Shown here in pieces: positions 14,731-24,100 of a stretch of 64,000 nt of DNA (position 1 is its first letter; every line of letters begins with the position of its first letter). The DNA is taken from the NCBI GenBank assembly GCA_002343775.1, contig DDSH01000030.1, positions 198,725-262,724 of the forward strand, written 5' to 3'. Below the pieces are notes generated by a model. The model saw only the letters and a program-made list of their open reading frames with translations. It did not search any database and was not told where the DNA came from. Source of the stretch: Anaerolineales bacterium UBA2395. GTDB taxonomy: Bacteria > Chloroflexota > Anaerolineae > Anaerolineales > Villigracilaceae. The translations under genes and the position numbers were made by a program.

Positions 14731-15765
14731 TTGAAAACCACAGACTTCGACTACCATCTCCCTGAATCTTCCATCGCGCAGACTCCCGCCGAGCCGCGTG
14801 ATTCATCACGCCTGTTGGTTTTACATCGTCAAACCGGTGAGGTGGATCACAAAGTCTTTCGCAATATTCGGGATTATTTGAAGGCGGGCGATCTGCTCGT
14901 TCTGAATCAGACGCGTGTCATTCCGGCTCGCATCTTTGCCAAAAAGGAAACAGGTGGCAAAGTGGAGATTCTTCTCCTCCGAAAACGTGATGAACTGATT
15001 TGGGAAGCTTTGGTGGGCGGCAAAGGTTTGCGTGTAGGCAAATCGGTGCAAGTAGAAGATGGACCCAAGGCTGAGATCGTCGAAATCCTGGAAGGCTCAG
15101 AGCGGCTCGTCAAATTTTCCGAACCCATTGAGCCGTACTTTCCGAAAATTGGAAACATCCCTCTGCCGCCGTACATCCACGAAAAACTGAGTGACCCGGA
15201 ACGATATCAGACCGTTTTTGGGAAGGAAGTTGGTTCTGCTGCTGCTCCCACGGCTGGACTTCACTTCACACCGCATCTGCTGGATGAAATCCAAGCGATG
15301 GGGGTGCGGGTGACGTATGTGACGCTGCATGTTGGCTTGGATACCTTCGCACCCGTCAATGAAGACGACCCTGAGGAGCACAAGATTCATTCCGAGTGGT
15401 GTCATCTTCCGCAAGAGACGGCTGATCTCATCAACGAGACCAAACAGAATGGCGGACGTGTCGTTGCTGTGGGGACGACAAGTGTTCGGACATTGGAATC
15501 GTCTGGACAGAGTTCGACAGTCGCTAGTCGAACATCAAATATTCGAATCTCGGCATTTGCTGGTCCTACCACTCTCTTCATCCTTCCCGGTTATCAATTC
15601 ACGGTCGTGGATGCGATGATCACAAACTTCCATCTGCCCAAGTCCACGCTGATTATGCTGGTTAGTGCCTTTGCAGGGCGCGAGAAGGTTTTGTCTGCAT
15701 ACGAACTTGCCATCAAAGAAGGCTATCGTTTTTATTCTTTCGGCGACGCGATGTTGATTCTTTGA
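14731..15765 (+). CDS. queA: tRNA preQ1(34) S-adenosylmethionine ribosyltransferase-isomerase QueA
   Basis: 344 residues with TTG start. Family motifs: FDYHLPESSIAQTPAEPRDSSRLL, LNQTRVIPARI, LPPYIH, AAPTAGLHFT, HVGLDTFAPV, HSEW, VGTTSVRTLES, FILPGYQF and NFHLPKSTLIMLVSAFAG. The enzyme builds epoxyqueuosine at the wobble base of GUN anticodons using the ribosyl group of SAM. After VRTLES there is a serine-rich insert (about residues 258-272) encoded by a short repeat with a perfect GTTCGAC/GTCGAAC inverted pair; it falls in a variable loop, so activity is probably kept. Forms the common ruvB-queA neighbourhood. Confidence 0.96.
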   Translation: MKTTDFDYHLPESSIAQTPAEPRDSSRLLVLHRQTGEVDHKVFRNIRDYLKAGDLLVLNQTRVIPARIFAKKETGGKVEILLLRKRDELIWEALVGGKGLRVGKSVQVEDGPKAEIVEILEGSERLVKFSEPIEPYFPKIGNIPLPPYIHEKLSDPERYQTVFGKEVGSAAAPTAGLHFTPHLLDEIQAMGVRVTYVTLHVGLDTFAPVNEDDPEEHKIHSEWCHLPQETADLINETKQNGGRVVAVGTTSVRTLESSGQSSTVASRTSNIRISAFAGPTTLFILPGYQFTVVDAMITNFHLPKSTLIMLVSAFAGREKVLSAYELAIKEGYRFYSFGDAMLIL

Positions 15766-15784
15766 TGTTATTGCGAGGAACGAA

Positions 15785-16459
15785 GTGGTGAAACAAATTC
15801 AACTTGAAGCACACAATAAAGAAATTATCGCGTGCCGTAAATGTCCGCGTTTGGTGGAGTGGCGCGAGGAAGTGGCGCGGGTCAAGCGCAAGGCGTACAA
15901 GGATCATGAATACTGGGGAAAACCCGTGCCGGGATTTGGTGACCCGCAGGCGTGTGTGCTGGTGGTGGGACTCGCCCCCGGCGCGCATGGTTCGAACCGC
16001 ACGGGCAGGCAGTTTACGGGCGATGCGTCGGGAAATTTTTTGTATCCAGCGTTGCACAAGGCTGGGTTCGCGAATCAGCCCACGTCTGAGTCCCGAAGCG
16101 ATGGACTTCTCCTCAAAGATATGTTTATTACGGCTTCGGGTCGTTGTGCTCCGCCTGATAACAAGCCCAGTCCAGATGAATTGAATAATTGCCAGCCTTT
16201 CCTCGAACGAGAATTAGAAATTATTAATCCGGGGGTCATTGTTTGCCTGGGTAGAGTTGCATTTGAGCGGATTCTCAAAATATATTCCGCCCGAAAACCG
16301 GTATATAAATTCGCGCACGGCGCGTCTTATCAACTGGACAATGGCAAGTGGGTGTTGTGTTCGTATCACCCGAGCCAGCAGAATACGTCCACAAAAAAGT
16401 TGACGCCGGAGATGTTCGATGCCATTTGGGCGAAGGCAAAACAACTCGTAGAGAGGTAA
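15785..16459 (+). CDS. Uracil-DNA glycosylase, family 5 (UdgB-like) iron-sulfur enzyme
   Basis: 224 residues; start is GTG at 15785 or 15788. Four cysteines suited to a 4Fe-4S cluster are seen: C17 and C20 (ACRKCPRL), then GRC and NNC around residues 120-135. The catalytic-region motifs GLAPGAHGSNRTGRQFTGD and the second motif SYHPSQQNTSTKKL fit family 5 (UdgB) better than family 4, because the motif 1 Glu/Asp is replaced (GLAPGAHG). It removes uracil and other deaminated bases from DNA. Lies 19 bases downstream of queA. Confidence 0.88.
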   Translation: MVKQIQLEAHNKEIIACRKCPRLVEWREEVARVKRKAYKDHEYWGKPVPGFGDPQACVLVVGLAPGAHGSNRTGRQFTGDASGNFLYPALHKAGFANQPTSESRSDGLLLKDMFITASGRCAPPDNKPSPDELNNCQPFLERELEIINPGVIVCLGRVAFERILKIYSARKPVYKFAHGASYQLDNGKWVLCSYHPSQQNTSTKKLTPEMFDAIWAKAKQLVER

Positions 16460-16463
16460 TAAT

Positions 16464-17207
16464 TTGAAACGGATTTTTAAGATAGCGGCGGCGGTTCTCA
16501 CGCTCGCCTTGTTTATTGTTGGCTTTGCATTTGTGGTTTGGGCGAATGATTCTTCTGTTGCCACAGATGTTGCATTAAATGCAATGGTCTCAGACGGGCG
16601 GGTGACTTACAGCGCGGAAAATGGCTGGATGGTTTTTTATCCGGCGGACGGTGTGCGCCCTGAAACAGGTTTTGTTTTTTACCCCGGCGGCAAAGTGGAC
16701 TATCGCGCCTATGCGCCTGCTTTGAAGTTGATCGCGGCTCAGGGTTATTTTGTGGTTGTTTCGCCTGCGCCGTTGAATCTTGCTTTTTTCGATGTAAATG
16801 CGGCGGCGCGTATTCAGGCGGCGTACCCTGAAGTCGCAAATTGGTTCGTAGGTGGACATTCACTTGGCGGCGTGGCGGCTTCGTCGTATGCGGCGAATCA
16901 CCCTGAGGTCAAAGGCGTGGTCCTTTGGGCTTCCTATCCGGCGGATGATTCATTGAAGAAAAATGGGACAAACGTGATTTCCATCTACGGCACAAAGGAT
17001 GGGCTGGCTGGGGTGGATACGATCGACGAGTCCAGATTGCTTCTGCCGGCAGGTGCGGAATTTGTCGCCATCGAAGGCGGCAATCATGCGCAGTTCGGTT
17101 CCTACGGACCTCAAGACGGCGACAACGAAGCGACGATCTCTCCCGAAGAGCAGTGGTCTCAGACCGCAGCTGCGACGGCTGAGTTCTTTGCGGACGTGTT
17201 ACGATAA
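16464..17207 (+). CDS. Exported alpha/beta hydrolase
   Basis: 247 residues, TTG start 4 bases after the previous stop. An N-terminal hydrophobic segment (about residues 6-28) suggests membrane anchoring or secretion. The fold is shown by FVFYPGGKVDYRAYAPALK, nucleophile elbow GGHSLGG (Ser), acid region ISIYGTKDGL, and catalytic His in IEGGNHAQFGSYG. This is the PF12695-type (Abhydrolase_5) group. Substrate unknown. Confidence 0.85.
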   Translation: MKRIFKIAAAVLTLALFIVGFAFVVWANDSSVATDVALNAMVSDGRVTYSAENGWMVFYPADGVRPETGFVFYPGGKVDYRAYAPALKLIAAQGYFVVVSPAPLNLAFFDVNAAARIQAAYPEVANWFVGGHSLGGVAASSYAANHPEVKGVVLWASYPADDSLKKNGTNVISIYGTKDGLAGVDTIDESRLLLPAGAEFVAIEGGNHAQFGSYGPQDGDNEATISPEEQWSQTAAATAEFFADVLR

Positions 17208-17274
17208 TAGACCGTGGATGATGGCAGCAGACTGCCATCTGATAACCGTTTCCTGATAATTGATCACTGGCTCC

Positions 17275-18243
17275 ATGAATCGCTTGAAGAAAATCTCCCT
17301 ACTGTTTATTGTTTTTGCCTGCGTAACCCTTGCTGTTGGTCCGTTCGCCATCCCCGTCCCAAAACTGGATGGATTGGTCAGTGAGCAGGAATTTGTCGAT
17401 GCCGATAGCAAATTCATCGAGATCAACGGCGTCGATATTCATTACAAGGAGGCAGGGAAAGGCGAGACGACATTCATCCTCCTGCATCCATTCGGTGGCA
17501 ATACCTTTTCCTGGCGCGAAGTGATGGACGACTTCGCGGCACGCGGACGTGTCATCGCCTACGACCGCCCGGCGTTTGGTTTGACTGAGCGCCCCATGCC
17601 GGAGAACTGGGAGGCGAATCCCTATGGCATAAAAGCCAACATTGAAATTCTGCGCGCGTTGCTGGATGCGTTTGGGATCGAAAAAGCAACCCTCGTGGGC
17701 AACTCTGCGGGCGGGGCAGTGGCGGTGGCGTTCGCGTTGGAATATCCCGAACGCGTCAATGACCTGATCCTTGTGGCTCCCGGCGTGGGCGGCGGGCGTG
17801 GACCAAAATTTCCGGCGTGGGCTATGCCTGTTATGTGGACGCCACAAATGCGGCACATTGGTCCGCTTTTGATGCGCGATTATTTGGAGCGGCTTCCGCG
17901 TACGGTGGAGCGCGAGTGGTATGATCCATCCAAACTGACCGACGAAGTGCGGCAGGAATACCTGAACCTGCTTAAAATAGAAAACTGGGATCGTGCATTT
18001 TACGAACTGACCTTCGCCGACCCTTACCCTGAAATCCGTCCGATGCTGCCCCAGTTAACCCTTCCGGTGTTCATCGTTGGCGGACAGGAAGATCGCCTTA
18101 TCCGCCCGTGGTATCTCGAAGCCGTAGCGGCGGAGATCCCCGATGCGACCCTACACCTGATCCCCGCCTGTGGTCATGTCCCGCAGGAGGAATGTCCCGA
18201 ACCGTTCATGGACGCCGTGCTACAATATTTGGAAACCCCATGA
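17275..18243 (+). CDS. Alpha/beta hydrolase (prolyl aminopeptidase/haloalkane dehalogenase-like fold), membrane anchored
   Basis: 322 residues from the ATG at 17275. N-terminal hydrophobic segment (KISLLFIVFACVTLAVGPF), then oxyanion motif LLHPFGGNTFSW, YDRPAFGLTERP, nucleophile elbow VGNSAGGAVA, acid GGQEDRLI and catalytic His in ACGHVPQEE. All three catalytic residues are present. It is translationally coupled (ATGA) to the selenoprotein gene downstream, so the hydrolase, the selenoprotein and the next gene form an operon. Substrate unknown. Confidence 0.87.
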   Translation: MNRLKKISLLFIVFACVTLAVGPFAIPVPKLDGLVSEQEFVDADSKFIEINGVDIHYKEAGKGETTFILLHPFGGNTFSWREVMDDFAARGRVIAYDRPAFGLTERPMPENWEANPYGIKANIEILRALLDAFGIEKATLVGNSAGGAVAVAFALEYPERVNDLILVAPGVGGGRGPKFPAWAMPVMWTPQMRHIGPLLMRDYLERLPRTVEREWYDPSKLTDEVRQEYLNLLKIENWDRAFYELTFADPYPEIRPMLPQLTLPVFIVGGQEDRLIRPWYLEAVAAEIPDATLHLIPACGHVPQEECPEPFMDAVLQYLETP

Positions 18244-18719
18244 AACATATCATCACTCCCGGCACTCCCGCCCCTGACTTCGAACTTGAAGATGTCAATG
18301 GCAATCGTATCCGTCTTTCAAACTTTCGCGGAGACAAACCCGTCGTCCTTGCTTTTTTGCGCGGCTTCATGTGACCTCACTGTCGCGCGCAGTTGGCGCG
18401 CATGCGCGACCATTATGAAGACTTCAAAGCCAGGGGTGTGGAGATCATAGCTGTCGGTCCCGATGCGGGCGATTCCTTTAAACGCTATTGGACAAAGGAA
18501 AATATCCCCTATGTCGGTCTGCCCGATCCAAATCATAAAGTTGCGAGGCAATACCGCCAGGAAGTCAATCTTTTCAAACTTGGGCGCATGCCGCTCAATT
18601 GCATCGTGGATAAAGATGGGCGCATCCGTTATGTGCATTACGGCACGTCCATGTCGGATATCCCCGATAATGAAACCTTCCTCAGTGTAATAGACGAGAT
18701 AAACGCATCATCCAACTAG
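18240..18719 (+). CDS. Selenocysteine-containing peroxiredoxin-like protein (UGA at 18372 read as Sec)
   Basis: The frame runs from ATG 18240 to the stop at 18719, interrupted only by TGA at 18372-18374. Both sides are good AhpC/TSA-type sequence: TPGTPAPDFELEDVNGN and VVLAFLRGFM before, PHCRAQLARMRDHYEDF and NHKVARQYRQEV after. The UGA falls exactly where relatives carry the peroxidatic Cys of the F-x-R-G-x-x-C-P-x-C motif, giving Sec45-Pro-His-Cys48, 159 residues in all. A hairpin follows at the right distance for a bacterial SECIS, and selB is encoded at 34545-36437. Predicted role: reduction of peroxides or thiol-disulfide exchange with a selenenyl-sulfide intermediate. A plain nonsense mutation is much less likely. 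Confidence 0.87.
18385..18401 (+). promoter_or_regulatory. Bacterial SECIS hairpin candidate
   Basis: Stem GCGCGC (18385-18390) and GCGCGC (18396-18401) with loop AGTTG, beginning 11 bases after the UGA. The loop begins with A-G-T and sits 17-21 bases after UGA, similar to the SelB-binding loop of E. coli fdhF. An alternative longer stem GTCGCGC/GCGCGAC (18382-18388 and 18404-18410) encloses it. Confidence 0.6.
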
Positions 18720-18720
18720 T

Positions 18721-19749
18721 ATGACACTCGGACACGTTGCTTTTCTCGGTTCCGGCGAGACGTCCCTCGCAGGTGGACGCATCTTCGAGGCTCTCGCCCG
18801 CCTCATCCCTGACCCGTTGCGGATCGCCATCCTCGAAACGCCAGCTGGCTTTGAGTTGAACACTTCTCTCGTCGCCGGACGTGTGGGCGATTTTTTTGCA
18901 ACTCGATTGCAAAACTACAAACCGACCATCGACCTGATCCCCGCCCGCAAAAAAGGGACGGAGTTTAGCCCCGACAACCCCGAAATCCTCAAGCCATTAT
19001 TGCAAGCCAACATGATCTTCATGGGACCGGGCAGTCCCAGCTATTTGGCGCGCCAGTTACAAGGCACACTCACATGGGATATCATCCGCGCGCGGCACAG
19101 GCAGGGAGCAACTCTCATTTTCGCATCCGCCGCAACCATCTCGGTCGGGCAATGGGTCTTGCCTGTTTATGAAATCTACAAAGTGGGTGAGGATGTCCAT
19201 GCCAAAAATGGGTTGGGATTCTTCTCCGATTTTGGCATGCACTTATCTTTCATCCCCCATTGGAACAACGCCGACGGCGGAGTGGATCTGGACACCAGTC
19301 GCTGTTTCGTCGGCATGGAACGCTTTAAGCAATGGTGTGACCTGCTCCCGCCGGATAACACCACCATCGGGTTGGATGAACACACCGGTCTCATCATCGA
19401 TCTTGAAGCGGGAACGTGTGAGGTCAGCGGCGTGAGTTCTGTATCCATCGTCCGCGAGTGCAACCCGGAGATCTACTCCTCTGGCTCGAAGTTCGCGTTG
19501 AAGGAGATCGGCGAGTTCCAACTGCCTGACCCATTGGAGAAAGATATCCCCCCGAGTGTCTGGCGGATGACGGTGGATGTCCAAAAAGTTGAAGCCGAAC
19601 CACCCAGCGAAGTCCTTGTCTTGCTTGAGCAACGCAGGCAAGCCCGTGCGAACAAGGATTTCGCCGCCTCAGACCACCTGCGGGATGAAATTGCAGCCCT
19701 GGGGTGGAAGGTCAAGGATACGAAAGAGGGTCAGAAGTTGGAAAGATAG
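18721..19749 (+). CDS. S51 peptidase-like (glutamine-amidotransferase-like) domain fused to CysRS C-terminal tail
   Basis: 342 residues. Residues 1-250 resemble the peptidase E/cyanophycinase fold (GHVAFLGSGETSLAGGRIF, FMGPGSPSYLARQL, and a region FASAATISVGQW where active enzymes have GSSAGA). The nucleophile elbow is therefore altered, though the serine of ASAAT aligns roughly. Residues about 295-342 (LLEQRRQARANKDFAASDHL then RDEIAALGWKVKDT) match the C-terminal domain of cysteinyl-tRNA synthetase, which normally helps bind tRNA. It starts one base after the selenoprotein stop. A link to Cys or Sec metabolism is tempting but unproven; automatic annotation may wrongly call it a cysteine-tRNA ligase, since HIGH and KMSKS are absent. 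Confidence 0.8.
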   Translation: MTLGHVAFLGSGETSLAGGRIFEALARLIPDPLRIAILETPAGFELNTSLVAGRVGDFFATRLQNYKPTIDLIPARKKGTEFSPDNPEILKPLLQANMIFMGPGSPSYLARQLQGTLTWDIIRARHRQGATLIFASAATISVGQWVLPVYEIYKVGEDVHAKNGLGFFSDFGMHLSFIPHWNNADGGVDLDTSRCFVGMERFKQWCDLLPPDNTTIGLDEHTGLIIDLEAGTCEVSGVSSVSIVRECNPEIYSSGSKFALKEIGEFQLPDPLEKDIPPSVWRMTVDVQKVEAEPPSEVLVLLEQRRQARANKDFAASDHLRDEIAALGWKVKDTKEGQKLER

Positions 19750-19829
19750 CAGGGCAAGGTCGTCTCGCCCATAAGTTTGCCTGATAAAATGCGATAAAAT
19801 AACCGCGCAGGAAATAAAAGGAGAATCGA

Positions 19830-21125
19830 ATGCGCGCGGTAGATATCATCATCAAAAAACGCGACCATCAGGAACTGACAGCCGCGGAGATCGAATACTT
19901 TATTCATGGCTTCACCAACGGGGAAATTCCAGATTACCAAGCCTCAGCATTTGCAATGGCGGTCTTATTGAACGGCATGACCGCGCAGGAAACGACCGAT
20001 CTTACACTTGCCATGGCAAAATCCGGGCAGGTGCTCGATCTTTCCAAGATCGTGGACATTGCCGTAGATAAACACTCCTCCGGCGGCGTGGGGGATAAAA
20101 CCAGCATCTCGGTCATGCCGATGGTGGCGGCTTGCGGACTGCCCGTCGGTAAAATGTCGGGGCGCGGGCTTGGCTTCAGCGGCGGCACACTCGACAAACT
20201 CGAATCCGTTCCCGGTTATCGCGTAGACCTCTCCACCGATGAATTCAAAAAACAACTCAAAGAAAAGGGGATCGTGCTCACGGGGCAATCCATGGATCTG
20301 GCGCCCGCGGATGGGAAAATGTACGCACTTCGTGATGTGACTGGCACGGTCCCGTCCATGCCGCTGATCGCATCGTCCATCATGTCGAAGAAGATCGCAG
20401 CAGGAGCGCAAGCCATTGTGTTGGATGTCAAAATGGGGCTGGGTGCATTCATGGAAACGCTGGAAGACGCGCGCCAACTTGCCGGGCTGATGGTGGATAT
20501 TGGTCGCCTTGCAGGACGAAAAACAGTTGCATTGCTTTCAGACATGAATCAACCCCTGGGTGCAGCGGTTGGCAATGCGCTGGAAATGATCGAAGCCGTC
20601 GAGACCCTCAAAGGTGGCGGCGCGCCAGATTATTTGGAGCATTGTTTGCATGTGGCGGCGCACGTACTCGTGGTGGGTAACCGCGCCAAAGACCTGACCG
20701 AAGCCCGTGCAATGGCTGAAAAATCCATTGCGGATGGCAGCGCCCTGGAAAAGTTGCGTGTGCTCGTGTCTGCCCAGGGTGGTGATGTTTCCTATATTGA
20801 CGATCTCTCGAAGTTCAAACCGGCAAATTACATCGAGGAAGTCAAAACACCGCGCAGTGGATTCATCTCCCAGGTTCACGCCCGGATCGTGGGCGAGGCG
20901 GCAGTTGCGCTTGGAGCAGGGCGCGCCAAAAAGGGCGATCCCATCGATCATGCTGTTGGGTTTATCATCCACAAAAAAGTGGGCGACCCGGTTCGCGCTG
21001 GAGAAGTATTGTTTGAAATCCATGCCAATGATGCGGCAAAACTGGCAGAAGCACGCGAGACAGTACTAACAGCCTATCGGTTTAGCGACGAATCTGTGCC
21101 GCCATTACCCCTGTTTTACGAGTAA
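19830..21125 (+). CDS. deoA: Thymidine/pyrimidine-nucleoside phosphorylase
   Basis: 431 residues, the normal family length, with AAAGGAG upstream of the ATG. Diagnostic motifs: the phosphate-binding KHSSGGVGDKTS, MSGRGLGFSGGTLDKLESVPG and KKIAAGAQAIVLDVKMGLGAF. It cleaves thymidine (and possibly uridine, as in the Pdp group) to base and deoxyribose 1-phosphate in nucleoside salvage. The sequence cannot separate DeoA from Pdp specificity with certainty. Weak AT-rich promoter-like sequence (GATAAAAT, 19787-19800) lies in the preceding gap. Confidence 0.95.
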   Translation: MRAVDIIIKKRDHQELTAAEIEYFIHGFTNGEIPDYQASAFAMAVLLNGMTAQETTDLTLAMAKSGQVLDLSKIVDIAVDKHSSGGVGDKTSISVMPMVAACGLPVGKMSGRGLGFSGGTLDKLESVPGYRVDLSTDEFKKQLKEKGIVLTGQSMDLAPADGKMYALRDVTGTVPSMPLIASSIMSKKIAAGAQAIVLDVKMGLGAFMETLEDARQLAGLMVDIGRLAGRKTVALLSDMNQPLGAAVGNALEMIEAVETLKGGGAPDYLEHCLHVAAHVLVVGNRAKDLTEARAMAEKSIADGSALEKLRVLVSAQGGDVSYIDDLSKFKPANYIEEVKTPRSGFISQVHARIVGEAAVALGAGRAKKGDPIDHAVGFIIHKKVGDPVRAGEVLFEIHANDAAKLAEARETVLTAYRFSDESVPPLPLFYE

Positions 21126-21190
21126 AATAGCGTATAGTCTTGCGATTTTCTTATGAATCAGGCATACTATAAAAAAACTAGGAACAGGCA

Positions 21191-24100
21191 ATGGCAAAAG
21201 TCTCACTGCGAATCTACAACCGCGAGATAGAACGACTCGTCGAACAGGGCAATCTCGATGAGGCGATAGCCCATTGTCGCCATATTCTGACGACCTTCCC
21301 CAAACATCTCGAAACCTACCGATTGCTTGGTAAGGCGTATCTCGAAGCGCGACGCTACACAGAGGCTGTCGATATTTTTGGGCGCTTGTTGATGGCGGTT
21401 CCCGACGATTTTGTCGCTCATGTTGGCATGAGTATCATCCGTGACGAAGAGAACAAACTGGATGACGCCATCTGGCACATGGAACGCGCCTTCGAAGTGC
21501 AGTCTGCCAACCCTGCCATCCAGGCGGAATTGCAGCGGCTGTACGGTCGGCGTGATGGGGTCGAACCACCCAAAGTCCGTATGACGCGCGGCTCCCTGGC
21601 GCGCATCTATGTGCAAGGCGAGTTGTATCCGCAAGCCGTTAGCGAGATCCGTTCCGTACTCGCCGAAGACCCGCAGCGCGCCGACATGCAGGTTTTACTC
21701 GCATTGTCCCACTTCCGCAGCGGACAGAAATCGGACGCATCTGACCTGTGTGGTCAGTTGCTCAAACGCTATCCCTACTGCTTCGAAGCCAACCGCATCA
21801 TGGTCGATCTTTTGCCCGCCACGGCTGGCACTGCCGAAAGTACGCAGGTGTACCGTATGCGCGTCGGCGAGATGGACCCGTACGCAAACTTTACAAAAGA
21901 ATCGATCTTCCATACCGGCGAAGTTTCCGATGCTTCCATTAATTTGGAACGCCTTGAATACACAGGTGAAGAAGTTCAAATGGGGCAGGATTGGGGCTCC
22001 GCGCTTGGCATTGGAGCAGGCTCCGTGCCCGCGTTGGGCGCATCCTCCTCCGACGCGCAGCCGGAGTGGTTGACCTCGGGTGAATCCAACACCGAAACCT
22101 CTTCTGCCATGGCAATGGGCGAGGAGGAGATTCCAGACTTCCTCCGTGCCGCTGGTTGGGGCGAAGCCAAAGGACCCGAGCAGCCAACATCTATTTTTGA
22201 CGAAGAACCCGCTTCGGAAGGCGACCTTGTCCCCGCCGACCTGCCCGACTGGCTCAAGGGACAGGCACCTGAACGAAGCCAAAAAACCGAACCTGGTGCC
22301 ATCGAGACCCAATCCATCGACACGCCGGATTGGCTCAAAGGATTGGAGGGTGTAGAAGAAAAAGGTTCTGAGCTGTCCCAATCGGCTGCCGAAGAAGCGC
22401 AGACCGAATCTTCAGCTGACCTGCCCGATTGGCTGGCTGGGTTGGGAGCGGCTGGTGTGGCGGCAACTGCTGCAACCAGCGCCGCATCTACAGCCGAAGG
22501 AATGCCTTCAGAAGATGCTCCTGATTGGTTGAGTGGTCTCAGCGGCGAGGAAACTTCCAGACAACCCGAATCTGTTTCGGCGCAGGAGGAAGCGCAGCCC
22601 GCCGACATCCCCGACTGGCTCAAAGGCGCCGAGCCGAAGGGCGAAGCCGCTCCATCCCTTGAAAACCTTGGATCTTCCACACAGGAACAGGATGACGCAG
22701 TTGCCTGGCTCGAATCGTTGGCTGCCAAGCATGGCGCAAAACCCGAAGAACTGGTCACCGACCCGAACAAGCGCAGTGAAACCCCGCCTGAGTGGGTGCA
22801 GCAAGCGCAATCCGCCGCAGCGCAACAACCACCCTCGCAAACACCTCAACCCGATGCCCAAAGCCTTGGCTCCTCTGCGCAGGAGCAAGATGATGCCATA
22901 GCCTGGCTCGAATCGCTGGCTGCCAAACACGGCGCCAAGCCCGAAGAACTGGTTACCGACCCGAACAAGCGCAGTGAAACCCCGCCCGAATGGGTACAGC
23001 AGGCGCAAATCATCGGTGAAACCCCGCAAGCAGAAGAAAAACCAGTCGAAACCGACTGGGTCGAAAATGCGCAAAATGTCGGCGAGGAATTCTTCGCCGA
23101 ATTCGAGAAGGGCGCTTCTCAGCCTGCCACCGATGAAACGGGCATGTGGCTGCGCAACCTTGGCGAAGATAATAAGCAGGATGTTCCGGCGGAAGCCGCG
23201 GATATTCCCGATTGGATGAAACCCGAAGCAGAGGAACAACAACCCCTCGAACGTGGAGAAATCCCTGAATGGCTCACAGAGACGCCCCAGCCTGCCGCCG
23301 AAGACTTGAGGCCCGCCGAGCCGGCATCTCAACTTCCGAACTGGCTGGATAGCCTTGAAAGCGAAACCCACGTCAGCGCCGAAGATGTGGTGGGCGACCA
23401 GGATCTTTCCAACTGGCTGAGTAGTTTGGATAATGAGCCCGGTCTCGACCTGGACCCGAATCTTTTGCGCGCTTCCCAGCGTCCGCCCTTCCCAAGCCAA
23501 CCCGAAAAGGCGGTTGCGCCTTCGCAGGAGAAGCGGGAAATGCCTGACTGGTTGAGCGGCATGGAAACAGAAGCCGAGCCGGAAGATGAAACGTGGAAAC
23601 AGCCTGTCGCTTCCACCCCGACCAAGGAGTCTGCCCCTGTCACTCTGACAGCAGACTTGCCCGATTGGCTGCAAGGCATGGAAGAGGAATCTGGCGCAAC
23701 TGAGTCGGAGGAAGACCTGCCGCCCTGGCTGCATCGTGAGCAGTACGAATCCGAAGCGGTTACCGGTCAGCCAACGCCCATTACCCCATCTGATTGGCAT
23801 CCTGTGGCTGAGAAACCTGCTCAACCGGTGAAAGTCTCTTCCCAGTCGCGCCAGCAGCAGGTCGAGAAAAGTGTGCCACCGCCCGAACCTGCCGGAAAAC
23901 CCGTGATGGAAAAGAAGAAGGTTCCTGTCAAAAAAGCGCAGCCCAAGAAAGCGGAAGGGCAGGCAGGCGTCAATCTGCTTACCCAAGCCCGCACTGAGCT
24001 GGATCGTGGCGATATCCCCGAAGCGTTGCTTCATTTTGGGAAGCTTATCAAAAAGGGCAGGCATCTTGAAGAGATCATCAGCCACCTGAGCGATTCGCTG

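Noticed and set aside
18372..18374. Nonsense mutation making the peroxiredoxin a pseudogene
   Set aside because: The stop is UGA exactly at the catalytic Cys, sequence after it is fully conserved, and selB is present; decay would not be expected to keep this pattern.
18393..18719. Separate short gene starting at 18393 (MARMRDHYEDF)
   Set aside because: It is the C-terminal part of the UGA-containing selenoprotein in the same frame; there is no ribosome site before 18393, and it lacks the catalytic motif.
18721..19749. Cysteinyl-tRNA synthetase
   Set aside because: Only the C-terminal tail matches; no HIGH or KMSKS catalytic domain.
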